A stretch of 55,581 bases of DNA from Streptomyces albospinus (lineage in GTDB: Bacteria; Actinomycetota; Actinomycetes; Streptomycetales; Streptomycetaceae), in the NCBI RefSeq assembly GCF_014648695.1, contig NZ_BMRP01000005.1, forward strand, positions 235,342 through 290,922, given 5' to 3'. Below are positions 47,799-55,581 of this stretch, one piece after another. Position numbers and translations under genes: made by a program. Each line of letters opens with the position of its first letter. Positions within the stretch are counted from its first letter, which is position 1. The notes beneath the pieces were generated by a model. The model was not told the origin of the DNA, did no database searches, and saw only the letters and a list, made by a program, of their open reading frames with translations.

Positions 47799-48758
47799 TC
47801 AAGCGGTGGCGAGCGTGTGCCCCAACAGCGACATCGCGTCGGGCATCACCCGCCGCCAGAAGCCTTCCGTGTGCTCCCCGTCGGGGAACCGCGCCTCGCG
47901 CGCTCGCGCCTGCCGCGCGACCTCGCGGGCGGCCGGGCAGAACGGGTCCTCCTGGCCGCACCACACGCCGAGGGCACCGGCCCGCATCCGGTCGAGGCGG
48001 AGCGTCGGCTCGTGGGCCTGCCAGTCCGCTTCGTCGGCGTACCCGCCGGTGACGCGGGCGTCCGCCCAGGTGCGGAAGACGCCCGGGCTGAGGAGCGCCA
48101 CGGCGTCCAGGTTGCGGCCGGTCCGCGTGCGCCCGATGGCGTACTGAAGGGCGCCCGAGCCGCCCATGGAGATCCCCATCGCGGCGCGCGGCGTGGGCAG
48201 TTGGCGGGCGTGCAGCCAGCCGGGGAGTTCCTCGCGGAGCATCGCCTGCGGGTCGTCGCCGTCGCCGGGGGAGCGCTGGTGCCAGTAGGTGGCGTCCCCG
48301 CCGTCCAGCGCGACGACGGCGAACGGCGGGATGCCGCCCTTGACCGCAGCCGCCAGGAACTGCGGCGTCCCCAGCGTCACCATGCCCTGCGCGTGGTTCC
48401 CGCGCCCGTGCAGCATCACGCAGACCGGCAGCTTCGTGCTCGCCGCGGTGCCGGGCGGCAGCATGGTCACCATCGTCACCACCCGGCTCCGCGCCGCCGA
48501 GCGCACCTGCTCGACGTGCACCGCCCCTGGCGCCACGTCCGGCACCGTGCCGTCCGTCCCGGTCAGCCCCAGCAGCTTCTTCAGCTTCACCCCACCGGGC
48601 AACCAGCCGGCGAGCATTCCGCCCGCGGAGGCGGCCCCGAGCAGGGCACCGCCGCCCGCGACGCCGGCCCCGAGCCGCAGCAGGCGCCGCCGCGACACCG
48701 CGCGGTCGACGGGGTCTGCCGAGGGTTGCTCGGTGACGCTGCCCGTACCTGTGGTCAT
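47799..48758 (-). CDS. Tat-exported esterase of the alpha/beta-hydrolase fold
   Basis: 319 residues from ATG at 48758. A twin-arginine signal (SRRRLLRLGAGVAGG) precedes a hydrophobic stretch. The hydrolase core has the oxyanion strand KLPVCVMLHGRGNHAQG, the nucleophile elbow GISMGGSG, the Asp region CGQEDPFCPAAREV, and His in DGEHTEGFWRRVMP. The pattern resembles the esterase D/antigen 85 group. It is the first of several exported proteins in the accessory block, all on this strand. Substrate is unknown. Confidence 0.85.
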   Translation of the reverse strand: MTTGTGSVTEQPSADPVDRAVSRRRLLRLGAGVAGGGALLGAASAGGMLAGWLPGGVKLKKLLGLTGTDGTVPDVAPGAVHVEQVRSAARSRVVTMVTMLPPGTAASTKLPVCVMLHGRGNHAQGMVTLGTPQFLAAAVKGGIPPFAVVALDGGDATYWHQRSPGDGDDPQAMLREELPGWLHARQLPTPRAAMGISMGGSGALQYAIGRTRTGRNLDAVALLSPGVFRTWADARVTGGYADEADWQAHEPTLRLDRMRAGALGVWCGQEDPFCPAAREVARQARAREARFPDGEHTEGFWRRVMPDAMSLLGHTLATA

Positions 48759-49161
48759 GTCTGTCGGCCTTTCACCATTCGGTTTCGTGCGTGCGGCCGT
48801 GGTTGGCCGCCGCATGGGTACAAGCCCGTGAAGATGTCCGCGTTCATGCGGTCAAGGCGCCGATGTCCGCCGGGCCGGGCCTGACCCCGGCGACCGCGGG
48901 GACGACCCGCAGCGCCACGTCCGAGGGCACTGCTCCGCGGCGCGGTTGCGCTGTGTGCCACGGGCGCGCACGACGATCCGGAACAGCGGCAGCAGGCCGG
49001 CAACAGCAGTGCTGCCTGCATGCCGTTCTGCGTCTACCGGTTGGCGCCGTCCGCGGTTGAGCTGACCTGCGTGGCAGCCTGGTGGAGAGTCGGCGGATGA
49101 ACAGGGGGCTCAGGGGAGGACGCGGGTGGGACGGCCGACGCGGAGGCTCCGTCGTCGTCGG
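48759..49161. other. Gap of about 400 bases between the esterase and lipoprotein genes
   Basis: Only short overlapping frames without ribosome sites or family sequence. It should contain the esterase promoter at the left; no operator is recognised. Confidence 0.5.
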
Positions 49162-50043
49162 TCAGTGCCGCAGGTTCTTGGACAGCTCCGCCGCGCCCAG
49201 CACCTCGCTCGCCGGCGGGGTGGCGATCTCGGGCGCGGCGCCGTAGGCGGAGTAGGTGGTCTGGATCCCGGGCTTGTAGGGGAGGCCGGGGTCGCTCACG
49301 CGGACCTGGACCAGGCGGTTCTGCTCGTCGATCCAGAAGTCGTAGGTGGCCGACTTCTGGTGCATGGCCCCGGACACATCTTTCTGCCGGGCGGCGGGCA
49401 GACCGGGCACGGCGGCGGCCCAGGCATCGGTCTGGATGAAGCTCTGGATGTGGACCGTCTTCGCGCCGCCGACCGTCTCGTTGCCCACCTTGGTGAGGCG
49501 GCCCGCCTTCGCGTTGGCGGTGAGCTGGGCGACCGGGTTGTAGAACTCGCGCATCTCGGTCATGGCGGCCGGGCTCGGCACCGAGAGGTCCGTCTTCTTC
49601 ATGGTCGGGGAGGTGGTGGAGTCGTACGTCAGCCACTTCTTCCCGTTGCCGTGGGCGGAGATCTTGTCGCCGCCGAAGTACATCGTCCCGTCGACGTACA
49701 GGGTGATCTCCGCCCGGCTGCCGTTGTTCATGGACATCTGGAACGCCTCGGGCGACTTCCAGGTGTACGACCCGCTGCCGCCCTGCCCGGAGGACGACCC
49801 GCTGCCGCCGCCCGCGGGGGGAGCGACGCTCGATGTGGCCATACTGGCGCTGCCCGCCCGGGTCATGGCGGTGGCCGCTGCCTCCAGCGCGCCCTTGGGG
49901 TCCAGGTCGGCGGCCTTCTTCTCCGGCGCCGGAGAATCTCCGCCCGAGGACCCGCCGTCCGAAGATCCGCCGCAGGCCGACAGGCCGGCCACCAGCAGGG
50001 CCGAGAGCGTGGCGGCGGTGGCTGTACGCCACGTGGTACGCAT
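49162..50043 (-). CDS. Lipoprotein, LppX/LprG-like
   Basis: 293 residues. A signal peptide ends in the lipobox LSAC, followed by a Gly/Ser-rich linker (GGSSDGGSSGGDSPAPEKK). The mature domain (TWKSPEAFQMSMNNG, EITLYVDGTMYFGG, KKWLTYDSTTSPTMKK, YDFWIDEQNRLVQVRVS) is beta-rich and fits the LolA/LppX-type lipid-carrier fold found in many actinobacterial lipoproteins. It is probably anchored to the outer face of the membrane. Cargo is unknown. Confidence 0.85.
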   Translation of the reverse strand: MRTTWRTATAATLSALLVAGLSACGGSSDGGSSGGDSPAPEKKAADLDPKGALEAAATAMTRAGSASMATSSVAPPAGGGSGSSSGQGGSGSYTWKSPEAFQMSMNNGSRAEITLYVDGTMYFGGDKISAHGNGKKWLTYDSTTSPTMKKTDLSVPSPAAMTEMREFYNPVAQLTANAKAGRLTKVGNETVGGAKTVHIQSFIQTDAWAAAVPGLPAARQKDVSGAMHQKSATYDFWIDEQNRLVQVRVSDPGLPYKPGIQTTYSAYGAAPEIATPPASEVLGAAELSKNLRH

Positions 50044-50421
50044 GAGCAGTTCCCCCGGCGTGTTGGGTCGATCGGCGTCTCAACTGGGCTGATGGTGGCA
50101 GACTTTGCGCGCTCCCGCATCGGAGATCCACCACGCTCCTGCGTCCCTGTCCGTACCGGCCAACACCGGGATCACCCGCTGACGGACGGTCTCGATGCCG
50201 GACAGCCGCCCCCGACCAGCACGAGATTCCGTCCCACCACCCACACCCGCCCCAGGACCGGCACCTCCGGGATGAACAACGCTCACTGGTCGTCGGGTGC
50301 CGGTCGGCCGCCAACGGGCTGGGAAGCAGACCGTTGGTGGTCGGCGAGCGGTGGCTGCTGCCTGCCGCATTTCCGTGCGGAGTGCCGTGAACTCTCCTGT
50401 GCTGTCGCCGAAGAATCGGGG
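50044..50421. other. Gap of about 380 bases between lipoprotein and lipase genes
   Basis: A reverse-strand open frame includes GIETVRQRVIPVLAGTDRDAGAWW, which reads like real protein, but it has no start with a ribosome site and ends after a few more residues. It is probably a remnant or chance. Nothing else is supported. Confidence 0.4.
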
Positions 50422-51417
50422 TTACAGCGGAATCGGCCTGAGCGCACAGCGCACCGGCGCGGCGTGGGCGGGGTCGAGAGCGTTCAGTACCAGCTGGTGC
50501 ACGTTCGGGTCGTACGCGTCGCTCAGGTGATTGGTGAGGTCCAGTGGGCATACGTCCTGAAGCAGGATGTTGTGGACGGTGGCACCGGGCCCGGCGGTGA
50601 GGAACTGGTTGGTGTACGGGGTCACTACGGTGTCGGTCTTGGTGATGATGGTGGTGTAGGTGACATGGGGCTCGGTGTCACCCTCGGTGTACAGATGCCG
50701 GAGCACCGCGGACCCGACCGTCTGGTCCTCGGCGGCGGGGACGTCCAGGCCGAGTGGCTTGCCGGCGTGTCCCACCACGGCCAGTACCGCATTGACGACG
50801 GGGGCCAGGCCGTCAATGGTGGTGCCGTGGTTGCTGGGGTTGATGCCCACCAGCCGGTGCACCTTCGCGGCGCCGCCGTTGAAGCGCAGGTACCACTCGG
50901 GCATCAGCCCGCCGCCCTGGGAGTGGCCCACGAGGTCGACCTTCCACGCCCCCGTGGCGGCCAGCACCTTGTCGACAAAGGCGGCCAACTGCTCGGCCGA
51001 GTCGGGAACCGGGCCGGCCCCCTTCAGCAGGGCGTGGGGTGTGGTCTCGCCGTAGTTGAGGGCGAACACGCAATAGCCGGCGTGTTTCAACACGGGGGCA
51101 AGCCCGCTCCAGTTGCTGAAGGCGTTCTCGAAGGTGCCGTGCACCAGGACCACCGGGCGGGGGTGGACGGCGGAGGGCCGGCAGGTGAAGTCGTTGGTCC
51201 CGGCCGGGGAGCGGTCGGGGTCCGGCACCGAGGCGAGCACGGGGAGTGCGAAGTTGACTGCTCCAAGTGTGCCGAGTGGGGTGGTCGACCGGGCCGGCGG
51301 GGTCGCGGCGGCACCATGCCTCGGTGCGGGGGGCACGGCGGAAGCGGCGAAAACCGACGCGGCCGGGCAGACCGTCATGGTCAGCGCGGCAACTGCGACC
51401 TTGAGGAATCGGCGCAT
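50422..51417 (-). CDS. Secreted lipase (alpha/beta hydrolase)
   Basis: 331 residues from ATG at 51417. A signal peptide (RRFLKVAVAALTMTVCPAASVFAASA) is followed by the lipase fold: the oxyanion loop PVVLVHGTFENAFSNW, nucleophile GHSQGGG, and late Asp and His candidates in TKTDTVVTPYTNQFL and DLTNHLSDAYDPN. Two Cys pairs are possible (FTCRP, GYCVF, DVCPLDL, VRCAL). It matches the secreted Streptomyces lipase group (LipA / S. exfoliatus type). It lies downstream of the kinase remnant on the same strand, 221 bases away. Confidence 0.88.
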   Translation of the reverse strand: MRRFLKVAVAALTMTVCPAASVFAASAVPPAPRHGAAATPPARSTTPLGTLGAVNFALPVLASVPDPDRSPAGTNDFTCRPSAVHPRPVVLVHGTFENAFSNWSGLAPVLKHAGYCVFALNYGETTPHALLKGAGPVPDSAEQLAAFVDKVLAATGAWKVDLVGHSQGGGLMPEWYLRFNGGAAKVHRLVGINPSNHGTTIDGLAPVVNAVLAVVGHAGKPLGLDVPAAEDQTVGSAVLRHLYTEGDTEPHVTYTTIITKTDTVVTPYTNQFLTAGPGATVHNILLQDVCPLDLTNHLSDAYDPNVHQLVLNALDPAHAAPVRCALRPIPL

Positions 51418-51638
51418 CAGTGGCGCACCTCCCGGTGACGAGGCGTCAGGGCCTGAGCGGCTCCAGCTTCGACAGTCACCGCGCTGCGTTCGCGCACGGC
51501 GCGCTGTGTTCACCCGCCCGGCGCTCGCGCGCTCAGCACATCAGGTGGAGGGGGAAGGACGTGGGTCGGACGGACGAGCCGCGTCACGACCGCCGCCGAC
51601 CAGCCCATTTCACCCCTGCGGGACAGGACGAAAGTGGC

Positions 51639-52508
51639 TCACTGATCCAAACGACCCCATGGACGGCCACGGCCCCGCCGGGGGAGCCGTCGCGCCGTGG
51701 GCAGTTCGAGGGTGACGGTGGTTCCGTGCCCGGTGTTCTCGGCGTACGTGGTGCCGCCGTGCGCGGTGGCCACCGCGTGCACGAAGGCGAGGCCGAGGCC
51801 GGATCCTTCGCTGGTGCGGCTTGCTTCGGCGCGGGCGAAGCGATCGAACGCCCGGGGCAGGAACTCCGGTGGGAAGCCGGGGCCTTCGTCGGTCACGCGC
51901 AGCCGCAGCCTGCCGCCGCGGAGGGTGGCCGTAACGGTGACCGGGCCGCGCCCGTGACGCAGGGCGTTGTCGACGAGATTGCTGATGGCGGGCCGTAGCC
52001 GGCGGGTGTCGACGTCGGCATGGGCGGGCGGCGCCTCGACTGTGAGGGCACGTCCGGCGTGTTCCGCTGTGTGCAGGTGGGGAGCGACGGCGGTGTTCAG
52101 GAGCGCGGCGAGGTGGACGGGGGCGCGGGTGAGGTGGTCGGTGCTGCCGAGTTCCTCCAGGTCCAGCAGCGCGTGGGAGAGATCGATCAGGCGCTGGACC
52201 TCGGAGTCGACGGAGCGCAGGGTCCGGGTGAGTTCCTCGGCGGAGCGGGGGCGGTGCAGGGCGACGTCCGGTTCGGCCCGCAGCAGGGACAACGGGGTGC
52301 GCAGCTCGTGGCTGGCGTCGGCGATGAACCGGCGCTCGCGGGCGGCCGAGGCGGCCAGCCGGTCGAGCATGCGGTTGAGGGTGTGACCGAGGCGGGTGAT
52401 CTCGTCGTCGCGGTCGGCGGGCACGTCCAGGCGCAGGTTCTGGGCGCCGTCGGCGAGGGTGGCCGCGCCGCCGCGGTAGCGCTCGACGGGGCGCAGGGCT
52501 TGACCAGG
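51639..52508 (-). pseudogene. Sensor histidine kinase lacking its sensor and membrane part
   Basis: From about 52508 the frame reads LRPVERYRGGAATLADG (end of a HAMP linker), then DEITRLGHTLNRMLDRL, the H-box DASHELRTPLSLL, N-box ISNLVDNALRHG, G1 DEGPGFP, F-box PRAFDRFARA and G2 GSGLGLAFVHAVATAHGG. The catalytic core is complete and could be folded, but the membrane sensor and the native start are missing. Upstream it is fused out of frame to a receiver domain. Expression as a functional sensor is unlikely. Confidence 0.7.
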
Positions 52509-52831
52509 TAGTCGTCGGCGCCGGCGTCCAGCCCTGCCACACGTTCGCTGATCGAGCCGCGTGCGGTGAGCAGGATCACGGGCACGTCGATGCTCTCGTC
52601 GCGCAGTGTCCGGCACACCTCGACCCCGTCCACGCCCGGCAGCATCACGTGCAGGGTCACGGCGTCGAGGCGGGGGTCACGGGCGGCGGCAAGGCCGGAG
52701 GGGCCGTCGTAGCGGCCTTCGGCGGTGTGGCCGGACTCGGCGAGGTAGCGGACGACGAGGTCCGTGAGACGGGTCTCGTCATCGACGACCAGGCAGTGCG
52801 TGCCGGCCAGGCTGTCCGTGCGTGCCCCCAA
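52504..52831 (-). pseudogene. Truncated response-regulator receiver domain with Asp-to-His at the phosphorylation site
   Basis: The frame from TTG at 52831 gives CLVVDDETRLTDLVVRYLAE and ends at ADDYLVKP, the end of a receiver domain. The OmpR-type DNA-binding domain is absent; the next bases belong to the kinase in another frame. The phosphoacceptor position reads VTLHVMLPGVDG where LDLMLPG-type sequence is expected, so Asp is replaced by His at about residue 61. No good start is visible and the 5' end holds a palindromic repeat copy. Not functional. Confidence 0.7.
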
Positions 52832-52846
52832 CTCCGGGGGAGGTAA
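52821..52846. repeat. Palindromic repeat relative at the 5' end of the receiver remnant
   Basis: GTGCCCCCAACTCCGGGGGAGGTAA resembles the loop palindrome at 5837-5868 (CCCCCAGCT…GGGAGGTACC). Membership in the family is likely but more diverged. Confidence 0.45.
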
Positions 52847-52952
52847 GGCTTCATGGTCCGTTCATGTGGCATCCCCAGCGTCCCTCGCGTCGCGGTGCTC
52901 CACGGGCCGCGACCGGTCCGTCGTTCGACGTGCCGGGACGGAAAGGACAGTC

Positions 52953-53160
52953 ATGGACACATGGGTGCTCGCCGCCAAGGGCATCACGGACCACGCCGCC
53001 TGCCTCGTGCGGGGCCGGGCCGACGCGTGTTCCCGGTGCCCCGGCTTCCGTCATCTGCGGCGAGACCGAGTGGGGCTCCGGGGCCGATCCGCGTCCGAGC
53101 GGGCGGCTGAGGCGTTGTCACGCAGGCCGGCACCTCCTCAGAGGCACTGCTCCCACCACG
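52953..53160 (+). other. Possible truncated gene with a strong ribosome site
   Basis: ATG at 52953 follows AAAGGA at good spacing and begins DTWVLAAKGITDHAACLVRG, which reads like a real N-terminus. Beyond about residue 26 the text becomes Arg/Ser-rich in every frame and the frame runs into the secreted-protein gene on the other strand. Probably a remnant left by rearrangement. Confidence 0.3.
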
Positions 53161-53433
53161 TCAGGGGCATCCCTTGTTCACCCACATCAGGGAGACCTTC
53201 CGCCACTCCGGCGTATTCGCCGGGTGGTGGTCCAGCCAGTTCTTGAGCGTGGAGCATTCATACGCCGGAACGCTGTGGTGCGCGGTGACGGCCGTGACCG
53301 TCTTCGGGGTGGTCGACGCGCTCGCGGACTGCGATATCGCGCCGGCCGACGTCAGGACCAGGGGTGTGACGAGGGCGGTGACCAGAGCCCGGCGCCGGAG
53401 GCTCCCACGCCTGGCGCCGGTGGAAGTCGACAT
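53161..53433 (-). CDS. Small secreted protein with two cysteines
   Basis: 90 residues from ATG at 53433. A long signal peptide (RRRALVTALVTPLVLTSAGA…SASA) leaves a mature part of about 50 residues: TVTAVTAHHSVPAYECSTLKNWLDHHPANTPEWRKVSLMWVNKGCP is its extent, with one Cys near the middle and one two residues from the end that could pair. It recalls the small secreted protein at 25000-25293 in size and style but not in sequence. Function unknown. Confidence 0.65.
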   Translation of the reverse strand: MSTSTGARRGSLRRRALVTALVTPLVLTSAGAISQSASASTTPKTVTAVTAHHSVPAYECSTLKNWLDHHPANTPEWRKVSLMWVNKGCP

Positions 53434-53603
53434 GACGCGCCTCCTGGCAGTGAAGAGTGCTCCCCAGCGTTCAACGCGGGACTCGTAGCCGATAGGGCCG
53501 AACGGTCCAGCCCCCGGAGCGGGAGGCCTGTCGCGGGCCCGGCCTCCGCCCGGTGCCGGGCCGGGCCGCGGCGTGTTCCGGGTGCTCCCGCACAATGAGG
53601 CGC

Positions 53604-54152
53604 ATGCCGCCGCAGTTGATCACCCCCACCGTCCGCGTCCACGCCTCCTTCCTCGGCGCCATGGACGAGTTCCGCGCCGAGGGCGTGGACCGATCCCGCC
53701 ACTCCGGCCTGGGCCGCGAGCTGCGGACCTGGCGCACCCGCTGGCCGTCCGCCGAGGGATTCGCCGCGTATGTCGAGCTGGTCGCCGGCACCTCCCCGGA
53801 CGAACGGGCCGACGGCACGGTCCCCGTGACCACCCTGTGGTGGGTGGACGGCGACACCTTCCTGGGGCGGCTCACCGTCCGGCACCGGCTCACCGCGTCC
53901 CTGCTCGACTACGGCGGCCACATCGGCTACGCGGTACGCCCCACCGGCCGCCGTCAGGGGCATGCCACCGCGATGCTGCGCGCGGCGCTGCCGTACGCCC
54001 ACCGGGAGCTGGGCATCGATCCGGTGCTGCTGACCTGCGACGACACCAACGGCGCCTCGCGCCGGGTGATCGAGGAGTGCGGTGGGGTCTTCGAGGACCG
54101 GCGGGCGGAGAAGCTGCGGTTCTGGATCCACGGCGAGGGTCCGCGCGGCTGA
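53604..54152 (+). CDS. GNAT-family N-acetyltransferase
   Basis: 182 residues from ATG at 53604 (GAGG close upstream); ATG at 53595 is in frame and possible. The acetyl-CoA signature is IGYAVRPTGRRQGHATAMLRAAL, followed by the motif DDTNGASRRVIEECGG, as in RimJ/RimL-like and YesJ-like acetyltransferases. The strand ELVAGTSPDERADGTVP precedes it. Substrate unknown. It may belong to the conserved neighbourhood of the DUF2344 gene rather than to the accessory block. Confidence 0.85.
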   Translation: MPPQLITPTVRVHASFLGAMDEFRAEGVDRSRHSGLGRELRTWRTRWPSAEGFAAYVELVAGTSPDERADGTVPVTTLWWVDGDTFLGRLTVRHRLTASLLDYGGHIGYAVRPTGRRQGHATAMLRAALPYAHRELGIDPVLLTCDDTNGASRRVIEECGGVFEDRRAEKLRFWIHGEGPRG

Positions 54153-54352
54153 CCGGGGCGACGCACTCGTCCGGTGGATTTTGCCGGGCCGGGCGCACGG
54201 GCGGGACGAGGTCCGGCCGCCCCGGCGGGAACTGGGCGGCGTCCGGGCACGTACTCTAGGTAAAGATGTCCGGCGCGAAGTGCCCTCGCCCACGCGGGGG
54301 CGATCCGGACCGGGCGCCGCCAGCCGCGCCCTTACACCAAGGAGAAGTAACA

Positions 54353-55198
54353 CTGGGCAAGCGACAGCCCGAAGGCCCGCCGCCCGCACCGGCGGTGCAG
54401 CGCATCCGACTGCGCTACACCAAGCGCGGCCGCCTCCGGTTCACCAGCCACCGCGACTTCCAGCGCGCTTTCGAGCGGGCGTTGCGCCGCGCCGAGGTCC
54501 CCATGGCCTATTCGGCGGGCTTCACCCCGCACCCCAAGGTGTCGTACGCCAACGCCGCCCCCACGGGGACCAGCAGCGAGGCCGAGTATCTGGAGATCCA
54601 GCTCACCGCGCGCCGTGACCCGGAGAAGCTGCGCGAACTGCTCGACGAGTCCCTGCCGGGCGGCCTCGACGTGATCGACGCCGTGGAGGCGCACACCAGC
54701 GGCCTCGCCGACCGGTTGCAGGCGTCGGTGTGGGAGATCCGGCTCGACGGCGTCGCCGCCGAAGAGGCCGGGCGCGCCGTGGAGGCGTTCCTCGCCGCAG
54801 GGGAAGTACAGGTCGAGCGCCGTACCAAAAACGGCATGCGGTCCTTCGATGCGCGGGGCGCGGTGGCGCGCCTGGAGGCAGCGGCGGCCGAGGGCGATAG
54901 GCCCGACGGCAATGCCTGTGCGATACTGCGGCTGGTTGTTCGGCATCTGACACCTGCCGTTCGACCCGACGACGTCCTGTCCGGCCTCCGAGCTGCGGCC
55001 GACCTGGCGCCGCCGGTCCCCGCAGCGGTGACCAGGCTGGCGCAGGGGCTGCTCGATGAGGAGACCGGCGCGGTGACCGACCCGCTAGCGCCCGACCGCG
55101 ACGCTGCCACGGCCGCCCCATCCACGGCCGCCGGGCTGAGTGTCGCGAAGGCGCCGAGTGGGGCCTCTCCGGCGATTTCCGGGGAAGGTACTGCGTAG
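54353..55198 (+). CDS. DUF2344 (TIGR03936) protein, probable CTG start
   Basis: 281 residues from CTG at 54353, chosen because AAGGAG stands eight bases before it and the protein then begins GKRQPEGPPPAPAVQRIRLRY. An in-frame ATG at 54266 would add 29 Pro/Arg-rich residues. The family core is RYTKRGRLRFTSHRDFQRAFERALRRA, MAYSAGFTPHPKVSYANAAPTG and SEAEYLEIQLT. This protein normally follows, or is fused to, the TIGR03960 radical SAM protein and precedes RNase E/G. The second half is kept, but the last ~80 residues are Ala/Pro-rich. Function unknown; the fold and partner suggest RNA-linked work. Confidence 0.88.
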   Translation: MGKRQPEGPPPAPAVQRIRLRYTKRGRLRFTSHRDFQRAFERALRRAEVPMAYSAGFTPHPKVSYANAAPTGTSSEAEYLEIQLTARRDPEKLRELLDESLPGGLDVIDAVEAHTSGLADRLQASVWEIRLDGVAAEEAGRAVEAFLAAGEVQVERRTKNGMRSFDARGAVARLEAAAAEGDRPDGNACAILRLVVRHLTPAVRPDDVLSGLRAAADLAPPVPAAVTRLAQGLLDEETGAVTDPLAPDRDAATAAPSTAAGLSVAKAPSGASPAISGEGTA

Positions 55199-55415
55199 GA
55201 CGCGTCGTCGCGTCGCCGATCAGCCAGGGAGCCACCCCGGTCCGGCAGACGCACTGACCAGGAGACTTTCGCCGGTACCCGGCCAACGGGCCCGGCGAGC
55301 GAGACGACAGCTCCCGTGCGGCGCCCGCGCCCCGGACAGCGGAACCGCGCTCATCACGCGGACCGCGGCCGGAATCAGGCGCGGCGCCCGGGAGCGTGAC
55401 GGGAGAACCGCCCGC

Positions 55416-55581
55416 ATGCTCGAATCTATTGAGCCCAACGCAGCCACGCCGTCCGCGGACCGTGGTGCCGAAGACAATCACTCGCCCAGCGACACGCTGC
55501 CGCCGCGCCGCCGGCGCCGCGCCGCGTCGCGCCCGGCCGGTCCGCCGACCGGTGCCGCCGCCGAGGCCACGGTCGTGAGCA
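55416..55581 (+). CDS. rne: Ribonuclease E/G, N-terminus only
   Basis: ATG at 55416 opens LESIEPNAATPSADRGAEDN, then SPSDTLPPRRRRRAASRPAG, the low-complexity basic N-terminal arm of Streptomyces RNase ES. The catalytic S1/RNase H/DNase I-like core lies beyond the right edge. The gene follows DUF2344 by 217 bases, which hold its promoter and leader. The identification rests on this arm and on the conserved gene order. Confidence 0.8.
   Translation, partial: MLESIEPNAATPSADRGAEDNHSPSDTLPPRRRRRAASRPAGPPTGAAAEATVVS

Noticed and set aside
44932..54300. Integrated plasmid or prophage
   Set aside because: No integrase, transposase, replication or structural phage gene, and no tRNA-derived attachment repeat was seen; the block is described only as accessory.

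Overview
The window is a chromosomal segment of a Streptomyces-like actinomycete. It has very high G+C, with third codon positions almost all G or C, frequent GTG starts, and the typical gene run pepN - sodF - rpiB - tig - clpP1 - clpP2 - clpX - valS - folC - ndk - mreB - mreC - mreD - pbp2 - rodA - radical SAM protein - RNase E/G. From memory this follows the order of the S. coelicolor SCO2640-SCO2599 region; no alignment was run.

Left third (1-19,000): a cut-off asd, an AbiEi/DUF559-like protein, aminopeptidase N, a mycothiol-dependent nitroreductase-like thioredoxin-fold protein, and sodF with a Nur-type nickel operator. Next come three paralogous amino-acid permeases around bioY, then rpiB, a Nei/Fpg glycosylase, an Eis-type acetyltransferase and a membrane SpoIIE-type phosphatase. 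A decayed stretch follows: an antiporter pseudogene, an ATP-binding ABC subunit with no permease beside it, a small membrane protein and an ArsC-like protein. A 930-base gap holds a 7-mer tandem array and leads to tRNA-Gly(TCC) and tRNA-Pro(TGG).

Middle (20,400-45,100): the protein-quality-control block (trigger factor, two ClpP subunits, ClpX, with a ClgR-type box), then valS. After it lie a GT-C-type membrane protein and a class B penicillin-binding protein, then folC - DUF4233 - ndk, then the lateral-wall cluster mreBCD-pbp2. The rodA of that cluster is broken by a frameshift and an internal deletion. A degenerate GHKL ATPase, a CYTH-CHAD protein and a B12-binding-type radical SAM protein close the block.

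Right (45,100-55,581): about 9 kb of accessory genes lie between the radical SAM protein and its usual partner, the DUF2344 protein. They include a small HTH/DUF3592 cassette with a frameshifted member, a CPCC-SnoaL chimera with a poly-C frameshift, a Tat-exported esterase, a lipoprotein, a secreted lipase, a two-component remnant and a small secreted protein. A GNAT acetyltransferase precedes the DUF2344 gene, which may start at CTG, and RNase E/G is cut by the right edge.

Two themes stand out. First, a short palindromic repeat (TTCCCCAAGCTCTC...GAGCAGGGGAGGCCCC and relatives) occurs between genes and also inside coding sequence, where it adds an in-frame peptide to FolC and to the third permease. 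Second, several loci keep both ends and lose the middle (antiporter, rodA, response regulator/kinase pair, CPCC/SnoaL), which suggests repeated internal deletion.
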